Shown piece after piece: positions 1 through 5,452 of a stretch of DNA of 18,538 nucleotides; the stretch's first letter is position 1; the number at the start of each line of letters is the position of its first letter. Where the stretch lies: the NCBI GenBank assembly GCA_958436995.1, contig CAUBMI010000043.1, positions 1-18,538 on the forward strand. Reading direction: 5' to 3'. The position numbers and the translations under genes were made by a program. A model generated the notes under the pieces. It searched no databases. It was not told where the DNA came from and saw only the letters and a program-made list of their open reading frames with translations. The stretch is from an uncultured Collinsella sp. GTDB lineage: Bacteria; Actinomycetota; Coriobacteriia; Coriobacteriales; Coriobacteriaceae.

Positions 1-511
1 TGGGGCTCACCAAAATACCGTCGACGTTCAGCGCAGCCGCCGAGCGGAAAATCGCGCCGACATTGGTGTGGTCGACAATACCCTCGAGCACGCACACGCG
101 CACCGGGCGCTCACCCGCCGCCTCGACGACGCCACTCAAGAACTCGGCTACCGGAATCTGGCGTGGACGACGGAATGCCGCGAGCGCACCGCGCGTCACG
201 TTAAAACCCGTCAGCTGCTCCATGAGCTCCATGGAGGCAACGAACACAGGAACCGGACCCGCGCCCTCGCGCACAACCAGGCGCTCAAACAGCGGCATCA
301 TCTGATCGAGCCAGCGTTCGCCCAAAAGAAAGCTCACCGGCTCGTATCCGGCGCGAACCGCACGCTCGATGACCTTGGCGCTCTCGGCGATAAAAATGCC
401 CTTCTGCGGCTCCAGCACGCAGCGAAGCTCACGCTCGGTCAGTCGCACGTAGGCATCGAGCCGCTCGTCCTCGAGCGAATCGATTCGCAGCACCTCAACG
501 GCATCAGTCAT
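1..511 (-). CDS. TrmH/SpoU-family RNA 2'-O-methyltransferase, 3'-truncated by the window edge
   Basis: The minus-strand reading frame opens at an ATG at 511 and runs off the window after 170 codons. Residues 1-130 look like the N-terminal substrate-binding part of SpoU/TrmH enzymes (for example FIAESAKVIERAV near 40-52). Residues 140-170 begin the SPOUT methyltransferase domain, with LEGIVDHTNVGAIFRSA carrying the family motif 1 (N150, G152, R156). The C-terminal knot that binds S-adenosylmethionine lies outside the window. Family knowledge: these enzymes 2'-O-methylate ribose in rRNA or tRNA; the exact target cannot be read here. A weak purine-rich site (GAAGGGTG) precedes the start, and a possible extended -10 promoter lies at 544-552. 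The gene follows folA on the same strand after 109 nt, so it may be co-transcribed or separate. Confidence 0.87.
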   Translation of the reverse strand, partial: MTDAVEVLRIDSLEDERLDAYVRLTERELRCVLEPQKGIFIAESAKVIERAVRAGYEPVSFLLGERWLDQMMPLFERLVVREGAGPVPVFVASMELMEQLTGFNVTRGALAAFRRPRQIPVAEFLSGVVEAAGERPVRVCVLEGIVDHTNVGAIFRSAAALNVDGILVSP

Positions 512-543
512 AGCAGCCAGCCCGCACCCTTCTTTACAGCACA

Positions 544-552
544 TCTATACCA
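544..552 (-). promoter_or_regulatory. Candidate extended -10 promoter for the TrmH-family gene
   Basis: On the minus strand the sequence reads TGGTATAGA, an extended -10 (TGN followed by TATAGA), about 33 nt upstream of the methyltransferase ATG. No convincing -35 element sits at the right distance. The 109-nt gap between folA and this gene also holds a short imperfect GC-rich hairpin at 558-576 with no T-run, so I do not call a terminator there. This is a prediction by eye. Confidence 0.3.
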
Positions 553-620
553 AACGAGGCGACGCTAAGCGCCGCCCCATGCATTCAATCAACCCGATGA
601 TACCGTTCACGCCAGGCGAT

Positions 621-1139
621 TTATGCCTCAACGCGACGATACGTCACGAACTCATAATCGAGACCCTCGTCACCCTCGCCCGAGGCAATCGTGGCAACCC
701 CGCCACGCCGCGCAATCTCCCACGCGGGATCGGCGTCCAAGTCGGGAAAGTACGTGTCCACGGGATGGACGCAGTGGTTATGCGTGACCTCGGCCTCCAC
801 GCAGCACGGCAAAAACTGACGATACACCTCGCCACCGCCGATCACCCACGCAACGGGCTCATCGGCTACCGCGGTGAGCGCTTCGTCGACGCTATGCACC
901 ACGTCGACGCCCTCGGCAGCAAAGCTCTCGTCACGCGTGAGCACGATATTGCGGCGGTTCTTGAGCGGACGCCCACCGGGATAACTCAGCAGGGTCTTGC
1001 GTCCCATAATAACCGGGCACCCTTTGGTGCACGCCACAAAATGGCGCATGTCGGCGCGATTGGACACCACCATGTCGCCCTCGCACCCAATGCCCCAGTC
1101 ATCGCACACGGCGACAATGGCAGAAAGCTTACACGTCAT
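621..1139 (-). CDS. folA: Dihydrofolate reductase, with an atypical Met20-loop sequence
   Basis: The 172-residue product matches DHFR along its length. It has an N-terminal strand (KLSAIVAV), the PVIMGRKT segment (42-49), the NADPH-binding IGGGEVYRQFLP motif and a C-terminal strand ending YEFVTYRRVEA. It reduces dihydrofolate to tetrahydrofolate with NADPH, recycling the folate oxidised by ThyA. The start is taken at the ATG at 1139 because AGGTGA lies 5 nt upstream; a GTG at 1148 would add three residues (MTR). The gene begins 9 nt after the thyA stop, so the two form an operon. The active-site acid is kept (D30, matching E. coli D27). The preceding MPWNLP-like segment is replaced by MVVSNR, so the usually conserved Trp22 is Val. 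This may change the active-site loop and antifolate binding, which is inference. Confidence 0.95.
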   Translation of the reverse strand: MTCKLSAIVAVCDDWGIGCEGDMVVSNRADMRHFVACTKGCPVIMGRKTLLSYPGGRPLKNRRNIVLTRDESFAAEGVDVVHSVDEALTAVADEPVAWVIGGGEVYRQFLPCCVEAEVTHNHCVHPVDTYFPDLDADPAWEIARRGGVATIASGEGDEGLDYEFVTYRRVEA

Positions 1140-1148
1140 GCGCGTCAC

Positions 1149-1997
1149 CTACACCGCAATGGGGATGTTCTTGACCTGCGGGCCGTGCTCATAACCCTCG
1201 ACGATCAGGTCGTCGGTCGTAAACGCATAGAAGTCATGCACATCGGGGTTAAGCGTTACCTTGGGCGCGGCAAACTGCGGACGCTCGATAAGCTCGCGGA
1301 CGATATCGACATGACGGTCGTAAATGTGGGCATCGGCAATCACATGTAGCAGCTCGCCGGGAATCATATCGACCGATTGCGCGACCATCATCAGCAAGAT
1401 GGCGTACTGGCACACATTCCAGTTGTTCGCGGCCAAAATGTCCTGGCTGCGCTGGTTGAGAATCATGTTGAGCGTCGGTTTGTCATCCTGCGGGCGCTGC
1501 GTCACGTTATACGTCACGCTGTAGGCGCACGGATACAGGTGCATCTCGGACAAATCGCTAAACACATAGGTATTCGTCATAATGCGGCGGCTGTACGGCG
1601 TGTTCTTAAGGTCGTACAGAACGCGGTCCATCTGGTCGAAATCGCCCTCGGCATAATGGCTCTTCTGCCCAATCTGATACCCGTAGGCCTTACCGATGGA
1701 GCCAGTCTCGTCGGCCCACTCATCCCAAATATGGCTGTTGAGGTCATGCACGTTATTGGACTTCTTTTGATAGATCCATAGGATCTCATCCATGGCAGAT
1801 TTGAGGGCCGTACGACGCAGGGTAAGCGCCGGAAACTCCTCACGCAGGTCATAGCGTGCCGTAACGCCAAAGTTTTTAATGGTATAGGCAGGGGTGCCGT
1901 CCTCCCACACCGGACGGACCTTTTGGCCCTCGGTGGTGGTGCCATGGTCCAGAATATCGCGGCACATGGTTACAAACTGTTGATCAGCCTTGCTCAT
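1149..1997 (-). CDS. thyA: Thymidylate synthase ThyA, divergent active-site class (PCAY)
   Basis: The 282-residue protein converts dUMP and methylene-tetrahydrofolate to dTMP and dihydrofolate. The frame is open further upstream, but the ATG at 1997 is chosen because GGAGGG lies 4 nt before it and homology starts there (MSKADQQFVTMCRDIL). The nucleophile is C157 in LYPCAYS. The nucleotide-binding stretch NQRSQD (181-186), N195 and the DAHIYDRH motif (222-229) are present. Most bacterial ThyA proteins read PCH at the nucleophile followed by a QF/YV strand. Here PCAYSVTYNV resembles, from memory, the phage-like B. subtilis ThyA (PCVYETQWYV), and the GLPFN loop is AANNWN. Nearly every other key residue is kept, so activity is expected. 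The operon partner is folA. A possible -10 (TACAAT, 2037-2032) lies upstream with no good -35. Confidence 0.96.
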   Translation of the reverse strand: MSKADQQFVTMCRDILDHGTTTEGQKVRPVWEDGTPAYTIKNFGVTARYDLREEFPALTLRRTALKSAMDEILWIYQKKSNNVHDLNSHIWDEWADETGSIGKAYGYQIGQKSHYAEGDFDQMDRVLYDLKNTPYSRRIMTNTYVFSDLSEMHLYPCAYSVTYNVTQRPQDDKPTLNMILNQRSQDILAANNWNVCQYAILLMMVAQSVDMIPGELLHVIADAHIYDRHVDIVRELIERPQFAAPKVTLNPDVHDFYAFTTDDLIVEGYEHGPQVKNIPIAV

Positions 1998-2080
1998 TGA
2001 CCCTCCTGTCAGTCGCCTACAAGCGAGATTCATTGTAGCCCAGGCGCACGCGGCCCCACAGCCAAAACATAAGCCCTTGT

Positions 2081-2100
2081 TTTCTGACATATGCCAGAAA
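2081..2100. promoter_or_regulatory. Upstream operator-like palindrome (site 1)
   Basis: The sequence TTTCTGACATATGCCAGAAA is a 20-bp inverted repeat with nine of ten base pairs matching. Its core TGACATATGCCA (2085-2096) is one base from the second site at 2138-2149. The centres are 53 bp apart, close to five helical turns, so a dimeric regulator could bind both on the same DNA face. The site lies just upstream of the -35 of the DUF134-NifX promoter and in the thyA upstream region, so it might affect both divergent genes. The bound protein is unknown; the DUF134 protein itself is the obvious candidate. Confidence 0.6.
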
Positions 2101-2104
2101 TTCC

Positions 2105-2132
2105 TTGCGTAAATCCGCACGGTCGTTATTCT
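2105..2132 (+). promoter_or_regulatory. Candidate promoter of the DUF134-NifX gene
   Basis: A -35-like TTGCGT (2105-2110) and a -10-like TATTCT (2127-2132) are separated by 16 bp. They lie between the two palindromes, 32 nt upstream of the start codon. The placement fits repression or regulated activation by a protein bound on either side. The match to sigma-70 consensus is moderate. Confidence 0.42.
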
Positions 2133-2137
2133 ATTGT

Positions 2138-2149
2138 TGACATATGTCA
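2138..2149. promoter_or_regulatory. Downstream operator palindrome TGACATATGTCA (site 2)
   Basis: This is a perfect 12-bp palindrome just downstream of the proposed -10 and about 14 nt before the start codon, overlapping the likely transcription start. It repeats the core of the site at 2085-2096 with one change. A bound protein here would block initiation. The wider 20-bp symmetry seen at site 1 is lost outside the core. Confidence 0.6.
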
Positions 2150-2163
2150 GATATGGAGAGTGT

Positions 2164-2928
2164 ATGGCAGGAAGACGTGAAAAATTGCGCCGCGTCGGGA
2201 TCATCCCCGAATATCGCGGTTTTACCCCCGATGGCCTTGCCAGCGGAGAGGCCATCGACATGACGGTCGACGAACTCGAGGCGCTGCGCCTGTGCGACCT
2301 GGAAGGCCTTAACCAAGAGGCAGTCGCAAAGCAGATGGGTATCGCGCGCGCCACGGTGGCGGCTATTTGCAGCCGCGCGCATCGCAAGGTGGCAAACGCG
2401 CTGGTCAATGGTCGGGCGCTCATCATCGAAGGCGGCAATATCGCGTACTCCCCCATCACCACGACAACGGCCGCATGGCCAGCAAAGGAGGTCGGCACCA
2501 TGAGGGTGGCAACCACGTACGACAATGGCAACATCTTTATGCACTTTGGCCGCAGCGAGCAGTTCAAGATCTACGACATTCAGGACGGCAAGGTGCTCAA
2601 CGAGCAGGTCGTGGGCACCGGCGGCACCGGCCACGGCGCACTTGCGGGCCTGCTCGCCAACGGCGGCGTGGACACGCTCATCTGCGGCGGCATCGGCGGA
2701 GGCGCTATCAACGCGCTTGCTCAAGCCGGCATCACGGTATACGCAGGTGCCCAGGGCAGCTGCGACGCTTGCGTCGAGGCCCTTATCGCCGGCACGCTCG
2801 CACAGAACGGCGAGGCCACGTGCGGCTGCCACAGCCACGACCACGAGCACACCCATGAGCATGGCGGGTCCTGCGGCTGCCACGGCCATCACGAGCACGA
2901 GGGCCACGAGGGCTGCGGCTGCCACTAA
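2164..2928 (+). CDS. DUF134 HTH domain fused to a NifX/NifB-like domain with His/Cys-rich tail
   Basis: The 254-residue protein has three parts. Residues 1-95 are a DUF134 domain (GRREKLRRVG at the start, helix-turn-helix around 50-75 with QEAVAKQMGIARATV, ending in RALIIEGG). Residues about 113-215 match the NifX/NifB-C-terminal family that binds iron-molybdenum cofactor or iron-sulfur clusters (MHFGRSEQFKIYDI; glycine-rich GTGGTGHGAL and CGGIGGGAINAL). Residues 220-254 are a tail with 12 His and 6 Cys, including three CGCH motifs, suited to binding metal ions. The start ATG at 2164 has GGAGAG upstream and gives the expected DUF134 N-terminus; a start 10 codons earlier would overlap the palindrome. 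No nif genes are near, so nitrogen fixation is not implied. A role as a metal- or cluster-sensing regulator is inference. An internal ribosome binding site precedes codon 113. Both neighbours are on the opposite strand. Confidence 0.9.
   Translation: MAGRREKLRRVGIIPEYRGFTPDGLASGEAIDMTVDELEALRLCDLEGLNQEAVAKQMGIARATVAAICSRAHRKVANALVNGRALIIEGGNIAYSPITTTTAAWPAKEVGTMRVATTYDNGNIFMHFGRSEQFKIYDIQDGKVLNEQVVGTGGTGHGALAGLLANGGVDTLICGGIGGGAINALAQAGITVYAGAQGSCDACVEALIAGTLAQNGEATCGCHSHDHEHTHEHGGSCGCHGHHEHEGHEGCGCH
2484..2502 (+). promoter_or_regulatory. Internal Shine-Dalgarno and in-frame ATG before the NifX-like domain
   Basis: AAAGGAGG (2484-2491) lies 8 nt before an ATG (2500-2502) in the frame of the fusion gene, at codon 113, exactly where the NifX-like domain begins. 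Spacing and strength are better than at the annotated gene start. Translation from here would give a separate 142-residue NifX-like protein with the His/Cys tail. It may instead be a relic of two adjacent genes that fused by loss of a stop codon. Confidence 0.6.
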
Positions 2929-2991
2929 CGGCACGGCACCGCGAGCTCGGGGCGCGAAGCCGAACGCAACCCAACAATCAAAGCCAACAAC

Positions 2992-3023
2992 AAAGGCCAC
3001 CCGGTAGCTTCCGAGTGGCCTTT
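2992..3023. terminator. Hairpin terminator between convergent DUF134-NifX and ffh
   Basis: AAAGGCCAC (2992-3000) pairs perfectly with GTGGCCTTT (3015-3023). After one mismatch CGG pairs with CCG, leaving a 6-nt loop. The A- and T-rich stem ends could serve both strands, as expected between two genes that end toward each other (stops at 2928 and 3049). No long T-run follows, so efficiency is uncertain. The rest of the 120-nt gap shows nothing recognisable. Confidence 0.7.
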
Positions 3024-3048
3024 GCCATATCAAGCTGGAATTACAGCT

Positions 3049-4524
3049 CTATTTCTTATTACGCATCTGCGCTTCCATCTGGCGCAGCAGCTCCATATCG
3101 GACTTAGGACCGCCCGTACCTAGGCCGCCCATGCCGCCCAGACCCATAGCGTCCAGGCCAGGGATATTGGGCATGCGCATCTTCTTGCCCTTCTTTCCCT
3201 TTTTGCCCTTTTTGCCGCCGGCCTGCGCCTGATTGGCCATTGTGCGCATGCGGCCCATCATCTTATTCATCTCGCCCCACTGCTTCATAAGGCTGTTGAC
3301 CTGGGTGGGGGTTACGCCGGCTCCCTTGGCAATGCGGGCGCGGCGCTGGCCGTTGATGATGGAGGGACGCAGGCGCTCCTCCTTGGTCATCGACATGATG
3401 ATGGCCTCGTTCTTATCGAAGATGCCCTCGTCCAGGTTGCCGCCCATCTGGTTGAGTGCACGCTGGCCACCGGGGAGCATGCCCAGAATGCCCTTCATGC
3501 CGCCCATCTTCTTGACGGCCTTCATCTGGTCAAGCATATCGTTCATGGTGAAGCCCTCGCGCAGCATACGCTCGGCAGCCTCGAGCTGCTCTGCATCGGC
3601 TGCCTCCTGGGCCTTCTCGATGATGCCGACGACATCGCCCATGCCCAGAATGCGCTTGGCCATGCGATCGGGATAGAACGGCTCCAGCGAATCGGGCTTC
3701 TCGCCCATGCTCACGAACTTGATGGGCTTGCCGGTCACCTGACGCACCGAAAGTGCGCCACCGCCACGGGCGTCGCCGTCGAGCTTGGAGATGATCACGC
3801 CGTCAAAATCGGTGCGCTCGGCAAACGTCGAGACCACGTTGACGATGTCCTGGCCGGTCATGGCGTCGACGACCATCAGCACCTGGTCGGGCTTGACGGC
3901 CTTCTTGATGTCGACGGCCTCCTGCATCATCTGCTCGTCGATCTGAAGACGACCGGCGGTATCGACAATGACCACGTCACGCAGGTGGTCGACGGCCTCC
4001 TGAACGGCACCCTTGGCAATGTCGACCGGGTGCGCGCCGTCGCCGCGGAAGACCGGTACGCCAATCTCGCCACCGAGCGTGGCCAGCTGGTCGGCAGCGG
4101 CGGGACGGTAGACGTCGCACGCTGCGAGCAACGGCGAGCGGCCCTGCTTCTTGAGCAGGTAGGCAAGCTTTACGGCAGCCGTGGTCTTACCGGAGCCCTG
4201 CAGGCCCACGAGCATGATGACATTGGGAATGCGGTTACTAAAAACGAGCTTGCTCTCGGTGGAGCCGAGCATCTCGGTGAGCTCGTCGAGCACGATCTTA
4301 ACGACGTTTTGCGCCGGCGAGAGCGACTCCATGACCTCGGCGGTCATACAGCGCTCTTTGGTCTTGGCGACGAACTCCTTGACGACCTTAAAATTGACGT
4401 CGGCCTCGAGCAGCGCCATGCGAATGTCGCGCATGGCCGAAGTAATATCGGCCTCGGTCAGCTTACCCTTGCCGCGCAGGCGGTCAAATGTGTCGTTGAG
4501 GCGATCGCTCAGGGAATCAAACAC
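3049..4524 (-). CDS. ffh: Signal recognition particle GTPase Ffh
   Basis: The 491-residue protein binds 4.5S/SRP RNA and signal sequences and delivers ribosomes to FtsY at the membrane. The N and G domains carry GLQGSGKT (107-114), DVYRPAA (137-143), DTAGR (188-192) and SKLDGDARGG (246-255). The Met-rich M domain follows from about 330, with MTKEERLRPSIING and RIAKGAG. The usual GSRR and GSG residues of the RNA-binding helix are GQRR and GAG here. The C-terminus has a Lys/Gly linker (KKGKKGKKGKK, 438-448) and a Gly/Met-rich tail. Translation starts at GTG 4524, with AAGGAG 6 nt upstream that overlaps the ftsY stop codon. ffh is last in the minus-strand block; ylxM, often beside ffh in Firmicutes, is absent. 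Confidence 0.98.
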   Translation of the reverse strand: MFDSLSDRLNDTFDRLRGKGKLTEADITSAMRDIRMALLEADVNFKVVKEFVAKTKERCMTAEVMESLSPAQNVVKIVLDELTEMLGSTESKLVFSNRIPNVIMLVGLQGSGKTTAAVKLAYLLKKQGRSPLLAACDVYRPAAADQLATLGGEIGVPVFRGDGAHPVDIAKGAVQEAVDHLRDVVIVDTAGRLQIDEQMMQEAVDIKKAVKPDQVLMVVDAMTGQDIVNVVSTFAERTDFDGVIISKLDGDARGGGALSVRQVTGKPIKFVSMGEKPDSLEPFYPDRMAKRILGMGDVVGIIEKAQEAADAEQLEAAERMLREGFTMNDMLDQMKAVKKMGGMKGILGMLPGGQRALNQMGGNLDEGIFDKNEAIIMSMTKEERLRPSIINGQRRARIAKGAGVTPTQVNSLMKQWGEMNKMMGRMRTMANQAQAGGKKGKKGKKGKKMRMPNIPGLDAMGLGGMGGLGTGGPKSDMELLRQMEAQMRNKK

Positions 4525-4534
4525 TGGTTACTCC

Positions 4535-5452
4535 TTAGTTGGACTCGCCCACCAGGGCGCGGCAGAAATCTTTTGCATTAAACTCCTGCAGGTCATCGAC
4601 CTGCTCGCCCACGCCGATGCGCAGAATCGGGAGCTTGAGCTTCTCGGCCACGGCCATGGCGATACCGCCCTTAGCCGTACCGTCGAGCTTAGTCATGATA
4701 ATACCGTCCAGGCCCAGCGCCTCGTTAAACTCGAGCGCCTGGTTCAGACCGTTCTGGCCAGTGGCGGCATCGATCACAAGCACGACCGAAACGGGCATGG
4801 GACCGGCGGCCATATTGGCGGCGCGCTTACGGGTCACATTGACCACCTTGGCAAGCTCGCGCATGAGCTCGGGGCTCGTGTGCAGACGACCGGCGGTATC
4901 GATGAGCACCAAGTCGCTGCCGCGCTTATCGGCCTCGTCGAGCACGTCATAGCACACGCTCGCCGGATCGGAGCCGCGGTCACGCTTGATGACGGGCACG
5001 CCGGCACGCTGGCCCCACACATCGAGCTGCTCGATGGCGGCGGCGCGGAAGGTGTCGGCCGAACCGATCACCACGTTCTTGCCGCGGGCGGCCATGGCGC
5101 TCGCAATCTTGCCGACCGTGGTGGTCTTGCCGGCACCGTTAATACCGACAAACAGTACGCAGCTCGGCGTATCGGAAAACGGATCGCGCTCAACAGGCAC
5201 AAAATGGCCCTCGAGCTGCTCGGCCAGGGCGCGGCGAAGCTGCGGGGCGGTCTTGAGGTTCTTCTTAGCGGCGGCGTCGCGCAGGTCATCGGAGACCTGA
5301 ATGGCGACTTCGGCGCCCATGTCACCCATGACGAGGGTGTCCTCAAGGTCCTCCCAAAAATCCTCGTCGACCTCGCCGCCAAAGTAGAAGACCTCGTTAA
5401 GGGCCTCGCGGCTGCGCTCAAGTCCGCGCGAGAGTGCGTCAAAGAATCCCAT
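4535..5452 (-). CDS. ftsY: SRP receptor GTPase FtsY, NG-domain form without an acidic domain
   Basis: This is the membrane-associated receptor that pairs with Ffh. The 305 residues comprise essentially only the N and G domains. GINGAGKT (103-110), DTFRAAA (133-139), DTAGR (185-189) and TKLDGTAKGG are all visible. The long acidic A domain found in E. coli FtsY and many actinobacterial homologues is missing; only a short N-terminal helix (MGFFDALSRGLERSREAL) remains as a possible membrane-targeting element. The ATG overlaps the smc stop codon as TAATG, so translational coupling is likely. The 10-nt gap to ffh contains the ffh ribosome binding site, so the two SRP partners are co-expressed. Confidence 0.98.
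   Translation of the reverse strand: MGFFDALSRGLERSREALNEVFYFGGEVDEDFWEDLEDTLVMGDMGAEVAIQVSDDLRDAAAKKNLKTAPQLRRALAEQLEGHFVPVERDPFSDTPSCVLFVGINGAGKTTTVGKIASAMAARGKNVVIGSADTFRAAAIEQLDVWGQRAGVPVIKRDRGSDPASVCYDVLDEADKRGSDLVLIDTAGRLHTSPELMRELAKVVNVTRKRAANMAAGPMPVSVVLVIDAATGQNGLNQALEFNEALGLDGIIMTKLDGTAKGGIAMAVAEKLKLPILRIGVGEQVDDLQEFNAKDFCRALVGESN

Noticed and set aside
558..576. Hairpin between folA and the TrmH-family gene as a terminator
   Set aside because: The stem is short, has a mismatch and a 3-nt loop, and no T-run follows.
1998..2567. N-terminal extension of ThyA to a 472-residue protein
   Set aside because: The extension runs antisense through the DUF134 gene and its operators and has no family resemblance. 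The ATG at 1997 has a strong ribosome binding site and the ThyA N-terminus.
2164..2928. Nitrogen-fixation role for the NifX-like domain
   Set aside because: No nif genes are in the window, and the family occurs widely in bacteria that do not fix nitrogen.
2131..3033. 300-codon minus-strand frame opposite the DUF134-NifX gene
   Set aside because: The plus-strand product has clear domains, a ribosome binding site and a promoter, while the minus-strand frame looks like a composition artefact.
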